DNA from: CAZJFH01 sp964545205
Lineage (GTDB): Bacteria > Pseudomonadota > Alphaproteobacteria > Rhodospirillales > Magnetospirillaceae
Direction of reading: 5' to 3'
Assembly: GCA_964545205.1 (NCBI GenBank)
Contig: CAZJFH010000050.1
Span: 1 to 39,463 of the forward strand
Length of the DNA: 39,463 nt
Of this stretch, positions 7,016 through 16,539 are shown piece after piece. A program made the translations under genes and the position numbers. The first letter of the stretch is position 1; each line of letters begins with the position of its first letter. Below the pieces are notes generated by a model. That model did no database searches. It saw nothing but the letters and a program-made list of their open reading frames with translations, and was not told the DNA's origin.

Positions 7016-8173
7016 TCAACCCGCGTCGCCGACGCCGCGGCGCCCGATATGGACGTCGCGGTGCACGTAGACGCTCATCACCAGGCCGAAGCCGAACATC
7101 AGGGTCAGCATCGAGGTGCCGCCGTAGGAGATCAGCGGCAAAGGCACGCCGACCACCGGCAGCAGGCCCATCACCATCCCGATGTTGATGAACACGTAGA
7201 GAAAGAAGGTGCCGGCGATGCCGATCGCCGTCATGCGGCCGAACTGGCTCCGCGAGCGCAGGGCGATGGCGAAGCAGTAGGCGATGACCAGCAGATACAG
7301 CACCAGCAGCGCGACGCCGCCGACCAGGCCGAATTCCTCGGCCAGGGTGGTGAAGATGAAGTCGGTCTGCTTTTCGGGCAGGAAGTTCAAGTGGCTCTGG
7401 GTTCCCTGCAGGAAGCCCTTGCCGAACATGCCGCCCGAGCCCAGAGCGATCTTCGACTGCATGATGTGGTAGCCGGAGCCCAGCGGATCGTTCTCCGGGT
7501 TGAGGAAGGTCAGCACGCGCCGCTTCTGGTAGTCGTGCATGAGGCTCCAGATGACCGGCAGCGCCGCCACCGCCGCCGCGAACACGGCGCCGAACATCCA
7601 CAGGCGCACGCCGGCCAGGAAGAACAGCACGGTGCTGGTCATCAGCAGCATCATCGCCGTGCCGAGATCCGGCTGCTTGAGCACGAAGCCGACCGGCGCC
7701 AGCACCATCAGGATCGGCGGCACCAGATAGGACAGCCGCCCGATGTCCTGCAGGCTGGCGCCGTGGAAGTAGCGCGCCAGCGTCAGCACCAGCGCGATCT
7801 TCATGATCTCCGACGGCTGGAGCTGGATGAAGCCGAGGTCGATCCAGCGCTGGGCGCCCATCCCGACCCGGCCGTGCAGTTCGACGACCACCAGCAGCAC
7901 CATGCCGAAGAAATAGATCGAGTAGGCGTGGCGCATCCAGAAGCGCAGGTCGATGACCGCCACCACCATCAGTACGGCCATGCCCATCGCGAACCGCACC
8001 ATCTGGCGGTTGGCCCAGGGGTCGAGATTGCCGTTGCCGGCGGAATAGAGCGCCAGCCAGCCGACGGCGGCGACCGCCGTCAGCAGCAGGGCCAGCGGCC
8101 AGCTGATCTGCCAGATCTTGTCGCGCACCGACAGCTCCTGCCGGTTCAGCCGCGTCTGCGGGCGATACCTCAT
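7016..8173 (-). CDS. rodA: Rod shape-determining SEDS glycosyltransferase RodA
   Basis: RodA (MrdB) is the SEDS-family peptidoglycan polymerase of the elongasome; it works with PBP2. The 385-residue protein is almost wholly hydrophobic with about ten transmembrane segments. Recognisable SEDS stretches include GAQRWIDLGFIQLQPSEIMKIALVL, KQPDLGTAMMLL, and near the C-terminus GVPLPLISYGGTSML. The start at 8173 overlaps the mrdA stop by 4 bp (ATGA). The reading frame stays open through mrdA in another phase, but homology begins at MRYRPQTRLNRQELS. It is the last gene of the mre-mrd operon. Confidence 0.95.
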   Translation of the reverse strand: MRYRPQTRLNRQELSVRDKIWQISWPLALLLTAVAAVGWLALYSAGNGNLDPWANRQMVRFAMGMAVLMVVAVIDLRFWMRHAYSIYFFGMVLLVVVELHGRVGMGAQRWIDLGFIQLQPSEIMKIALVLTLARYFHGASLQDIGRLSYLVPPILMVLAPVGFVLKQPDLGTAMMLLMTSTVLFFLAGVRLWMFGAVFAAAVAALPVIWSLMHDYQKRRVLTFLNPENDPLGSGYHIMQSKIALGSGGMFGKGFLQGTQSHLNFLPEKQTDFIFTTLAEEFGLVGGVALLVLYLLVIAYCFAIALRSRSQFGRMTAIGIAGTFFLYVFINIGMVMGLLPVVGVPLPLISYGGTSMLTLMFGFGLVMSVYVHRDVHIGRRGVGDAG

Positions 8174-10068
8174 CCCGCGGTCCCCTTCCTGCCGGCACCG
8201 CGCCTGGCCGCGGTCTCGGCCAGCGGCGTGGTGCGCGGATAAGCCTTCTGGACTTCGAGCAGCACGTCGCGGGCGATCGGCGCCGCGACCGCCGAACCGC
8301 CGCCGCCGTGCTCGACGATCACCGCGCAGGCCCAGCGCGGCGCGTCCTCGGGCGCATAGGCCACGAACAGCGCGTGGTCGCGCTCCTTCCAGGGCAGGTC
8401 CTCGTTCTTGCGCACGCCGGTCTCGCGCTCGCGCATGGTGATGCGGCGAACCTGCGAGGTGCCGGTCTTGCCGCTCATCGTCATCGCCGGATCCTGGATG
8501 CGCGCCTTGAACGCGGTGCCGCCGGCGTCGTTGGTCACCGCGTTCATGCCCTTGCGGATCCAGGCCAGGTTCTTCGCCGAAATGCCGAGGCTGGGATAGT
8601 CGGGGGCGGGGCGCGGCCTCATCGAATCGCCGGTGACCACCTCGCGGGCGACATGCGGGTGGACCGCCAGGCCGCCATTGGCGATGCGCGCCGTCATCAC
8701 CGCGAGCTGCAGCGCCGTCGCCAGCACGAAGCCCTGGCCGATGCCGTTGACCAGGGTCTCGCCGGGATACCAGGGCTGGCCCAGGGTCGCCTGCTTCCAC
8801 TGCCGCGTCGGGATGACGCCGGAGCGCTCGCCGGGCAGGTCGATGCCGGTCTCGACGCCGAGGCCGAACCGCTTTGCCATCTCGGCGATGCGGTCGACGC
8901 CGGTGCGGCGCGCGATCTCGTAGTAGTAGACGTCGCAGGAATGCTTCAGCGAATCGACCAGGTCGACCGAACCGTGGCCGTGCTTCTTCCAGCAGTGGAA
9001 GCGGTTGTTGCCGAGCACCATGAAGCCGGGGCAGAACACCCGCTGCTCGGGGGTGATGGTGCCGGCCTCCAGCGCCGCCAGCGCCACCAGCATCTTGAAG
9101 GTCGAGCCCGGGGCGAACTGGCCGGCGATGGCCTTGTTCGACAGCGGCGCCCGCGGATTGCTGATCAGATCCTTCCACTCCGCCGAGGTCAGGCCGCGGT
9201 TGAAGGCATTGGGATCGTAGCTGGGAGTCGAGGCCATCACCAGCAACTCGCCGGTGTGGATGTCCATCACCACCACCGCGGCACTCTCGTCGCCCAGGCG
9301 CTGGGCGGCGTATTCCTGCAGCTCGACGTCGAGCGTCAGGTGGAGGTCCATGCCCGGTTCGCCCTCGTCGCGGGCCAGCTCGCGGATCACCCGGCCGACG
9401 ACGTTGACCTCGACCTGGCTGGTGCCGCCCTTGCCGCGCAGGCCGAGATCGTAGATGCGCTCGACCCCGGCCTTGCCGATGCGAAAGCCGGGCAGCTCGA
9501 GCAGCGGGTCGCCGCCGCCGTTGGCGAGATCGTTCTCGGACACCGACGAGACGTAGCCGAGGATGTGGGCCCCGAGATTCTGCAGCGGGTAGTGGCGGCT
9601 CTGGCCGACGTCGATCATCACGCCCGGCAGGTCGGGGGCGTTGACCTCGATCCGCGCCACCTCCTCCCACGACAGGTTCTCGCGCACGGTGACCGGCACG
9701 AAGCTGCGCCGGCGCCGGGCGTCGCGCATGATCTTGCCGCGCTCGGCCTCGGACAGCGGGATGATGTGCGACAGCGCCGCGAGGGTCTTCTCCAGGCTCT
9801 CGGTGCGCTCGGCGACGACCAGGACGCGGAAGTTCTGCTCGTTGACCGCCATCGGCACGCCGTTGCGGTCGAGGATGCGGCCGCGCGGCGGCGGGATCAG
9901 CCGCAGCGAGATGCGGTTGTCCTCGGCCAGGGTGTGATAGCGCTCGGCCTCGACGACCTGCAGGTAATACATCCGCGCCACCAGCGCCGAAGACAGCAGC
10001 AGCTTGCCGCCGCCCAGCACGGCGGCGCGGCGCGAGAACAGCTTCTGGCGGTCGTGGTCGTGGTTCAT
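8170..10068 (-). CDS. mrdA: Penicillin-binding protein 2 (elongasome transpeptidase)
   Basis: PBP2 cross-links peptidoglycan during lateral growth. The 632-residue protein has a short cytoplasmic tail, one membrane anchor (about residues 16-36), a dimerisation/pedestal region with PPPRGRILDRNG at 59-70, and a transpeptidase domain. Catalytic motifs are visible: S322-T-F-K325 (in GQFAPGSTFK), S377-C-D379 and K534-T-G (in SGKTGTSQ). The tail after about residue 600 is basic and low in complexity. The gene lies between mreD (1 nt gap) and rodA (4 bp overlap), so translation is probably coupled throughout. Confidence 0.96.
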   Translation of the reverse strand: MNHDHDRQKLFSRRAAVLGGGKLLLSSALVARMYYLQVVEAERYHTLAEDNRISLRLIPPPRGRILDRNGVPMAVNEQNFRVLVVAERTESLEKTLAALSHIIPLSEAERGKIMRDARRRRSFVPVTVRENLSWEEVARIEVNAPDLPGVMIDVGQSRHYPLQNLGAHILGYVSSVSENDLANGGGDPLLELPGFRIGKAGVERIYDLGLRGKGGTSQVEVNVVGRVIRELARDEGEPGMDLHLTLDVELQEYAAQRLGDESAAVVVMDIHTGELLVMASTPSYDPNAFNRGLTSAEWKDLISNPRAPLSNKAIAGQFAPGSTFKMLVALAALEAGTITPEQRVFCPGFMVLGNNRFHCWKKHGHGSVDLVDSLKHSCDVYYYEIARRTGVDRIAEMAKRFGLGVETGIDLPGERSGVIPTRQWKQATLGQPWYPGETLVNGIGQGFVLATALQLAVMTARIANGGLAVHPHVAREVVTGDSMRPRPAPDYPSLGISAKNLAWIRKGMNAVTNDAGGTAFKARIQDPAMTMSGKTGTSQVRRITMRERETGVRKNEDLPWKERDHALFVAYAPEDAPRWACAVIVEHGGGGSAVAAPIARDVLLEVQKAYPRTTPLAETAARRGAGRKGTAG

Positions 10069-10069
10069 G

Positions 10070-10585
10070 TCATGCCTGGCGCATCAGCGCCGCCTGGGTC
10101 TTCGCGAGCCCCCACGACACCACGGGATAGAGCGACAGCGTCAGGAGGTACTGGAACATCACCGCGCGGACCTGCAGCAGCTGGCCGTAGACCACCGAAG
10201 CCAGCAGCCAGGCCAGCACCACGGCGGCGAAGGCCACCAGCGCGAAGCCCCACCAGGCGACCGCGAAGGTGTTGCCGAGGAAGAATCGCCGCTGCGACGC
10301 GGTGGCGCCCTGGATCAGCAGCAGCACCAGGGCGTTGACGCCCAACGGCGTGCCGGCGAGCACGTCCTGCAGCACGCCGATCGCGAAGGCGACCAGCGGC
10401 GAGAGCAGGTCGGGCCGGTAGATCGCCCAGTAGTACACGGCCATCATCGTCAGCACCGGCGCCACCCCGGCCCAGCCCGGCACGTGGGTCGGCGTCAGGC
10501 TGAGCAGCAGCAGCCCGAGGGTGGTGATCAGGGGCAGCAGTTCCCTGGCCCACAGATCCATGCGCTGAAAGAGCGACGGCTTCAC
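10070..10585 (-). CDS. mreD: Rod shape-determining protein MreD
   Basis: MreD is a small inner-membrane elongasome protein. The 171-residue product has about five or six hydrophobic segments and includes DLLSPLVAFAIGVLQDVLAGTPLGVNALVLL, characteristic of the family. It starts with GTG at 10585 and overlaps the mreC stop codon by 4 bp. MreD is poorly conserved, so the call rests on this segment, the length and the position between mreC and mrdA. Confidence 0.9.
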   Translation of the reverse strand: MKPSLFQRMDLWARELLPLITTLGLLLLSLTPTHVPGWAGVAPVLTMMAVYYWAIYRPDLLSPLVAFAIGVLQDVLAGTPLGVNALVLLLIQGATASQRRFFLGNTFAVAWWGFALVAFAAVVLAWLLASVVYGQLLQVRAVMFQYLLTLSLYPVVSWGLAKTQAALMRQA

Positions 10586-11454
10586 TTCTGGCGCGGCTCC
10601 GGCGCGTCGTCGAGTTCCAGCACGCCGGCGAGGCCGTAATCGACCACGGCGACGAATTCGAGGCGGTGGCGGCGCATGAAGGGCTCCAGCGTCGCCGTGC
10701 CCTCGCCGGCCGAGGCGATGACGCCGACCGGAACGCCCGGCGGGAAGGCGCCGCCATGGCCCGAGGTCACCACCCGCTCGCCCGGGCTGACGGTGACGCC
10801 GCTGCCGAGATAACTGAGCTTCGGCCGGTCGGTGTTCTCGCCGCTGAGGATCGCCTTGGTCCGCGTCGACTCGATCATCACCGGTATGCGCGAGTTGATG
10901 TCGGTCAGCAGCAGGACGCGCGACGAACGCAGGCCGACCTCGGCGACGCGGCCGACCAGAACCTCGCCGGAGACCACCGCCTGGCCCTTGCGCACGCCGT
11001 CGCGGCTGCCGGCGCCGATCAGCAGCGAATGCGCGAAGGCGCCGCCGGTGTCGGCGACGACGCGGGCGGAGATGAACGAGGTTTCGGGTTCGGGCAGGTA
11101 GTTGAGCTGGCCATGCAGGGCCCGGTTCTCGTGCTCGAGCCGGCGCGCCACCATCTGCCAGTGCAGCAGCTTGGCGTTCTCGTCGCGCAGCCGGGCGTTC
11201 TCGGCCCTGAGCGCCGCCAGTTCGCGCACGCTCTCGACGACGTCGGCGATCGTCGCGGCCGGGCGGGCGATGACGTCGAGGATGGGCGCGACGGCGTCGA
11301 CCACCGTCAGGCGCGCCCGCTCGATCAGCATGGTGTCGGCCTTGCCGACCAGCATCAGTCCGAACGAGGCCGCGACCAGGGCGAAGAAGGCGAAGCGATG
11401 GACCAGCAGCTTCAGCGTCGCGACGCGACCGACAGGGCCGGTATGCTGTTTCAA
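10582..11454 (-). CDS. mreC: Rod shape-determining protein MreC
   Basis: MreC is the bitopic scaffold linking cytoplasmic MreB to PBP2. The 290-residue protein has a single N-terminal membrane segment (about residues 18-38), a coiled-coil stretch (about 62-108, ELAALRAENARLRDENAKLL) and the beta-barrel domain that follows (ISARVVADTGGAFAHSLLIGAG and GVRKGQAVVSGEVLVGRV). The start is a TTG at 11454 with GAGG seven bases upstream; there is no suitable nearby ATG. A short GC-rich hairpin lies in the 46-bp gap after mreB. The C-terminal tail beyond DYGLAGVLELDD is short. Confidence 0.94.
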   Translation of the reverse strand: MKQHTGPVGRVATLKLLVHRFAFFALVAASFGLMLVGKADTMLIERARLTVVDAVAPILDVIARPAATIADVVESVRELAALRAENARLRDENAKLLHWQMVARRLEHENRALHGQLNYLPEPETSFISARVVADTGGAFAHSLLIGAGSRDGVRKGQAVVSGEVLVGRVAEVGLRSSRVLLLTDINSRIPVMIESTRTKAILSGENTDRPKLSYLGSGVTVSPGERVVTSGHGGAFPPGVPVGVIASAGEGTATLEPFMRRHRLEFVAVVDYGLAGVLELDDAPEPRQK

Positions 11455-11470
11455 GCCGTTGCCTCCCTCA

Positions 11471-11496
11471 GCGCGCCGCCGCCTCGCGCGGCGCGC
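11471..11496. other. GC-rich inverted repeat between mreB and mreC
   Basis: GCGCGCCGC is followed after a short spacer by GCGGCGCGC. It lies in the only sizeable gap in the mre-mrd operon. A hairpin here could attenuate or process the transcript so that mreB is made in excess over mreC, but no T-run is present. Confidence 0.4.
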
Positions 11497-11500
11497 GTGC

Positions 11501-12541
<1,041 letters not shown>

Positions 12542-12608
12542 TCGACCTCACTCACAGGCAAATTCGTTGCGTTGGCGACGCCGGGGCAAGCCCTGGCCGG
12601 AGGAAACC

Positions 12609-12633
12609 CTGGCGCGGCCGGCGGCCGCGCCAG
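12609..12633. terminator. Hairpin between leuA and mreB
   Basis: A perfect 12-bp inverted repeat (12609-12620 with 12622-12633) starts 3 bp beyond the leuA stop codon. The minus strand beyond it has only a short T-tract (GGTTTCC). It probably marks the leuA transcript end, though not as a classical strong terminator. Confidence 0.5.
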
Positions 12634-12636
12634 TAC

Positions 12637-14184
12637 TTAAGCCGATATCGCCGCCGGGGCGGTCTTCTCCCGCTTGACCAGCAGCTTGTTCAATGCGTGC
12701 ACGTAGGCGCGGGCCGAGGCGACCAGCGTGTCGGTGTCGGCGCCCTGGCCGTTGACCGTCTTGCCGTTCTCCTCGAGGCGCACGGTGACTTCCGCCTGGG
12801 CGTCGGTGCCCTGGGTCACCGCGTGCACCTGGTAGAGCTGCAGCCGCGCCTCGTGCGGGAACAGCTCCTTGATGGCGCGGAAGGTCGCGTCCACCGGGCC
12901 GTCGCCGTTGCTGGTGCAGCTCTTGACCACGCCGTCGATCTCCAACTCCAACCCGGCCGTCGGCGGCCGATGCCGGGTGCCGCACTTGACTTCCAGAGCG
13001 ACGAAGCGGATGCGGTCGTTGGCACGCACCACCTCGTCCTCGACCAGCGCGGCGATGTCCTCGTCGAAGACCTCCTTCTTGACGTCGGCCAGGTCCTTGA
13101 ACCGACGGAAGGCGTCCTCCACCGCGTTGTCGCCGAGATCGTAGCCCAGCTCCTTTAATTTGGACTTAAAGGCGGCGCGGCCCGAATGCTTCCCCATGAC
13201 CAGGGTCGAGCGGTTGAGGCCGACGCTCTCGGGCGTCATGATCTCGTAGGTCTGGGCGTTCTTCAGCACGCCGTCCTGGTGGATGCCGCTCTCGTGCGCG
13301 AAGGCGTTGGCGCCGACGATCGCCTTGTTCGGCTGCACCACGAAGCCGGTCACCGTCGAGACCAGGCGCGAGGCGCGCATGATGTTCTCGGTGCGGATGC
13401 CGGTGGTGTAGGGCATGCGGTCGGCGCGGGTGCGCAGCGCCATCACCAGCTCCTCCATCGCCGCGTTGCCGGCGCGCTCGCCGAGGCCGTTGATGGTGCA
13501 CTCGACCTGGCGCGCCCCGGCCGACACCGCGGCCAGCGAATTCGCCACCGCCAGGCCGAGGTCGTTGTGGCAGTGGACCGAGAAGATCGCCTGATCGGCG
13601 TTGGGCACGCGCTGGATCAGCATGGCGATCAGCGCCGCGTATTCGTCGGGCACCGCGTAGCCGACGGTGTCGGGGATGTTGATGGTGCGGGCGCCGGCGG
13701 CGATCGCCGCCTCGACGCAGCGGCACAGGAAGTCGTGCTCGGTGCGGCTGCCGTCCTCGGCCGACCACTCGACGTCGTCGGTGAAGCGCCGGGCGTGGGT
13801 CACCGACTCGGTCACCTTCTCCAGCACGGCCTCGGGGGCCATCTGCAGCTTGAACTTCATGTGCAGCGGGCTGGTGGAGATGAAGGTGTGGATGCGCCCG
13901 CGCGCCGCCGGCTCGAGCGCCTCGGCGCAGCGCTCGATGTCGCCCCTGGTGGCGCGGGCGAGGCCGCAGACGGTCGAGTTCCTGACGATCTCGGCGACGG
14001 CGCGCACCGCCTCGAAGTCGCCGTTCGAGGCGATCGGGAAACCGGCCTCGATGACGTCGACGCCCATCGCCTCCAGCAACTGCGCGATCTTGACCTTCTC
14101 TTCGAGATTCATCGACGCGCCGGGCGACTGCTCGCCGTCGCGCAACGTGGTGTCGAAGATGATGACGCGGTTGCTGTCTGTCAT
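12637..14184 (-). CDS. leuA: 2-isopropylmalate synthase
   Basis: LeuA condenses acetyl-CoA with 2-oxoisovalerate in the first committed step of leucine synthesis. The 515-residue protein has an N-terminal TIM-barrel with FDTTLRDGEQSPGASMN near residue 10, the metal-binding HCHNDLGLAVANS near 200, and NAFAHESGIHQDGVLKN near 300. The C-terminal regulatory domain (about 385-500) is the part where leucine normally binds. I chose the ATG at 14184 because GAGGG precedes it by seven bases and the family begins here; the frame is open a further 55 codons. The gene belongs functionally with ilvC, ilvB and ilvH downstream in the window. Confidence 0.96.
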   Translation of the reverse strand: MTDSNRVIIFDTTLRDGEQSPGASMNLEEKVKIAQLLEAMGVDVIEAGFPIASNGDFEAVRAVAEIVRNSTVCGLARATRGDIERCAEALEPAARGRIHTFISTSPLHMKFKLQMAPEAVLEKVTESVTHARRFTDDVEWSAEDGSRTEHDFLCRCVEAAIAAGARTINIPDTVGYAVPDEYAALIAMLIQRVPNADQAIFSVHCHNDLGLAVANSLAAVSAGARQVECTINGLGERAGNAAMEELVMALRTRADRMPYTTGIRTENIMRASRLVSTVTGFVVQPNKAIVGANAFAHESGIHQDGVLKNAQTYEIMTPESVGLNRSTLVMGKHSGRAAFKSKLKELGYDLGDNAVEDAFRRFKDLADVKKEVFDEDIAALVEDEVVRANDRIRFVALEVKCGTRHRPPTAGLELEIDGVVKSCTSNGDGPVDATFRAIKELFPHEARLQLYQVHAVTQGTDAQAEVTVRLEENGKTVNGQGADTDTLVASARAYVHALNKLLVKREKTAPAAISA

Positions 14185-14411
14185 AGAACGGCCCTCACCA
14201 TGCCGCCGCCGGCCGGGAATAGGCGAAACGACGCAGCAAGGGGCACGCGCCGCGGGCAGATCGCCGTTTCCGCCGGAAACCCCATCAGGTTGATCGGCTG
14301 CCGCTTGTTTAATACAGGATGTGGAGGGCGGCAACACCGATCCCGCCACGATCCGGCCTTATGTAACCCATGACCTTCGGGGATGCCGCTACGAAAAAGG
14401 AGGTAGACGGC
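14185..14411 (-). promoter_or_regulatory. leuA leader and promoter region
   Basis: This 227-bp region separates the HepT-like gene's stop codon from the leuA start. It holds a perfect 15-bp palindrome at 14266-14280 (GTTTCCG, C, CGGAAAC) about 82 bp before the leuA start, which could be an operator. I looked for a leucine-codon-rich leader peptide and an attenuator hairpin and found neither. Confidence 0.4.
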
Positions 14412-14891
14412 TCAGGAGGCGCCGAGAGCGGCCTCGAGCCGGTCGATGTCGCGCGACAATCCATCGACCGCGCCGGCGCTACGCACGACCAGTTCGAGCA
14501 GACGATCGCCGCGAAGATGCACGGTATAGCTGTTGCGCTCGCGATGACGGAACGCCCGCAATTCGTCGAGCGCGGCAAAGTTGTCGGGCTCCAGCACGGC
14601 CGGCCGCGCGCCGGGCAAGGGTGCGGCCATGCGCCTGAGCAGGGCGGCGTGCCAGTCGTCGCTCTGCGGCGAATGGCCGTCGATCTCGCTGGCGACGATC
14701 CTCAGCACCCGTTCGCAGCCGCTGAAAACTTTCTCGAGACCGGAGGCGATGCCGGCGGCGGTCAGCCAGCGCAGGACGTCGTCGCCGCCGCGCAGATCGG
14801 CGGCGAAGCGTTCCGCGGCGCGTGACAGCAGCTCCTGTTCGGCGCGAACTTCGGCGAGCTCGCGGCGAAGGTCAGCGAAGATCGCGTGCAT
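14412..14891 (-). CDS. HepT-like toxin of an MntA-HepT pair
   Basis: This 159-residue, mostly alpha-helical protein resembles HepT-like HEPN toxins, which act as RNases and are blocked by a partner nucleotidyltransferase. The section GLEKVFSGCERVLRIVASEIDG, then DDWHAALLRRMA, and the C-terminal RAFRHRERNSY carry the family pattern. The canonical RX4HXY motif appears as R115-X4-N120-X-Y122, so the catalytic or AMPylation-associated His is Asn here. The ATG at 14891 lies 20 bp inside the upstream mntA-like gene, so the two are translated as a pair. If the substitution is real, the protein may be inactive as an RNase or may act differently. Confidence 0.72.
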   Translation of the reverse strand: MHAIFADLRRELAEVRAEQELLSRAAERFAADLRGGDDVLRWLTAAGIASGLEKVFSGCERVLRIVASEIDGHSPQSDDWHAALLRRMAAPLPGARPAVLEPDNFAALDELRAFRHRERNSYTVHLRGDRLLELVVRSAGAVDGLSRDIDRLEAALGAS

Positions 14892-15201
14892 CGCGCGCCT
14901 CCGCCAGAAGCCGCGCGGCGCGGTCCGGCGCCACCTCGTCGAGATAGACGACGTCGAACGGCAGATCGCGCAGTTGGTCCTCGACGACGCCCTCGATGGC
15001 GTAGCGCAGCCGCTCGGGGCATTCGGTGACCAGGATGTCGACGTCGGAATGCAGGCGGAACCGTCCGGTCGCCAGCGAGCCGCACAGCCGCGCCGAGACG
15101 CCGAGCCGGGCAAGGTCGTCGATGGCGGCGCGGGCACGATCGAGCGCCGCCTGGCGGCGGGCCCGGGTGCGTTCGGCCAGCAATCGCTCGAGCTGGGTCA
15201 T
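14872..15201 (-). CDS. MntA-like nucleotidyltransferase antitoxin
   Basis: This 109-residue minimal nucleotidyltransferase carries the motif G41-S42-X10-D53-X-D55 (GSLATGRFRLHSDVDILV), which is the GSX10DXD signature of MntA antitoxins. These proteins neutralise HepT by AMPylating a tyrosine in or near the RX4HXY motif. Residues 1-30 form a basic, helical N-terminus. A likely third acidic residue is in VVYLDEV. It is followed by the HepT-like gene with a 20-bp overlap, the usual antitoxin-first order. It lies just downstream of the ilvC terminator, so it needs its own promoter in 15202-15250. Confidence 0.8.
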   Translation of the reverse strand: MTQLERLLAERTRARRQAALDRARAAIDDLARLGVSARLCGSLATGRFRLHSDVDILVTECPERLRYAIEGVVEDQLRDLPFDVVYLDEVAPDRAARLLAEARDARDLR

Positions 15202-15251
15202 CGTGGTCTCCTCGCGACACTGTATATCTGTCGCGGCGCCGGCCAAAGCAA

Positions 15252-15279
15252 AAGGGCCGCCCGGCATGGGGCGGCCCTT
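15252..15279 (-). terminator. Terminator of ilvC
   Basis: An 11-bp perfect stem (15252-15262 with 15269-15279, AAGGGCCGCCC and its complement) with a 6-nt loop is followed on the minus strand by TTTTGCTTT. It lies 23 bp beyond the ilvC stop codon. Confidence 0.82.
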
Positions 15280-15302
15280 CGCGTTCAGGCGGTCGGTGCG
15301 CC

Positions 15303-16322
15303 TTAGTTCTTGGCCTTGTCGACCAGCTTGTTCTTGGTGATCCACGGCATCATGCCGCGCAGCTTCTCGCCGACTTCCTCGATCTGGTGCTCGGACTCGC
15401 GGCGGCGGGTCGCCTTGAAGCTGGGCTGGCCGGCCTTGCATTCCAGCATCCAGTCGCGGACGAAGCGGCCCGACTGGATGTCGTCGAGCACGCGCTTCAT
15501 CTCGGCCTTGGTCTCGTCGGTGATGATGCGCGGGCCGGTCACGTAGTCGCCGTATTCGGCGGTGTTCGAGATCGAGTAGCGCATGTTGGCGATGCCGCCC
15601 TCGTAGATCAGGTCGACGATCAGCTTGACCTCGTGCAGACACTCGAAATAGGCCATCTCGGGGGCGTAGCCGGCCTCGACCAGCGTCTCGAAGCCGTTCT
15701 GGATCAGCTTGGTCAGGCCGCCGCACAGCACCGCCTGCTCGCCGAACAGGTCGGTCTCGCATTCCTCGCGGAAGCTGGTCTCGATGATGCCCGAGCGGCC
15801 GCCGCCGATCGCCGAGGCGTAGGACAGCGCGATCTCGAGCGCGTTGCCCGAGGCGTTCTGCGCCACCGCCACCAGGCAGGGCACGCCGCCGCCCTTGACG
15901 AACTCGCCGCGGACGGTGTGGCCGGGGCCCTTGGGCGCGACCATGAACACGTCGAGATCGGGGCGCGGCTCGATCAGGTTGAAGTGGATGTTGAGGCCAT
16001 GGGCGAAGACCAGGGCGGCGCCTTCCTTGAGGTTGTCGCGCAGATGGTCCTTGTAGAGGTCGGCCTGCAGCTCGTCGGGGGTGAGGATCATCACCACGTC
16101 GGCCCAGGCGGCGGCCTCGGCCGGCGCCATCACCTTGAGACCCTCGGCCTCGGCCTTCTTGATGGTGGCCGAACCGGGACGCAGCGCCACCGCGACTTCC
16201 TTGACGCCGGAATCGCGCAGGTTCAGCGCATGCGCATGCCCCTGGCTGCCGTAGCCGACGATGACGACCTTCTTGCCCTTGATCAGATTGACGTCCGCAT
16301 CGCGATCGTAATAGACGCGCAT
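15303..16322 (-). CDS. ilvC: Ketol-acid reductoisomerase
   Basis: IlvC isomerises and reduces acetolactate or acetohydroxybutyrate with NADPH in valine, leucine and isoleucine synthesis. The protein has 339 residues, typical of the short class I enzyme. The Rossmann motif VVIVGYGSQGHAHALNLRDSG is near residue 20. Active-site stretches include MVAPKGPGHTVRGEF and SFREECETDLFGEQAVLCGGL. The family start MRVYYDRDAD sets the ATG at 16322; a further ATG three codons upstream (16331) is possible. It lies alone rather than joined to ilvBH, with a toxin-antitoxin pair on each side. Confidence 0.97.
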   Translation of the reverse strand: MRVYYDRDADVNLIKGKKVVIVGYGSQGHAHALNLRDSGVKEVAVALRPGSATIKKAEAEGLKVMAPAEAAAWADVVMILTPDELQADLYKDHLRDNLKEGAALVFAHGLNIHFNLIEPRPDLDVFMVAPKGPGHTVRGEFVKGGGVPCLVAVAQNASGNALEIALSYASAIGGGRSGIIETSFREECETDLFGEQAVLCGGLTKLIQNGFETLVEAGYAPEMAYFECLHEVKLIVDLIYEGGIANMRYSISNTAEYGDYVTGPRIITDETKAEMKRVLDDIQSGRFVRDWMLECKAGQPSFKATRRRESEHQIEEVGEKLRGMMPWITKNKLVDKAKN

Positions 16323-16360
16323 TGTCCTCATTCCCCGATTCGTTACATGCCCATGGCGGT

Positions 16361-16381
16361 AGCCGGCGAACTTACACGGTT
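16361..16381. repeat. 21-nt direct repeat, left copy
   Basis: The repeat begins AGCCGGCGAACTTA and ends ACGGTT. It lies 39 bp upstream of the ilvC start and matches 16540-16560 at 20 of 21 positions. Confidence 0.75.
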
Positions 16382-16539
16382 CGTTCGCGGGAGGGAAGCG
16401 GGAGGATGCGGGGGTGGCGCGTCATTCCTCGTCGGCCACCTTGGTCACCAACAGCAGTTGTTTTTCGTTCCGGAAAATCGAGAGACACAACGCGCCATAT
16501 GCATCCGCCATCATCGCCATTGCCAACTCGTCATTAAGA

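Noticed and set aside
7016..9670. A continuous 884-codon minus-strand frame across rodA and most of mrdA
   Set aside because: Only the last 385 codons (rodA) are protein-like. The upstream part is an alternative frame of mrdA with Arg/Gly/Ala-rich translation typical of GC-rich DNA, and mrdA is intact in its own frame.
14185..14411. Leucine attenuator or leader peptide before leuA
   Set aside because: I found no short frame with a run of leucine codons and no terminator/antiterminator hairpin pair.
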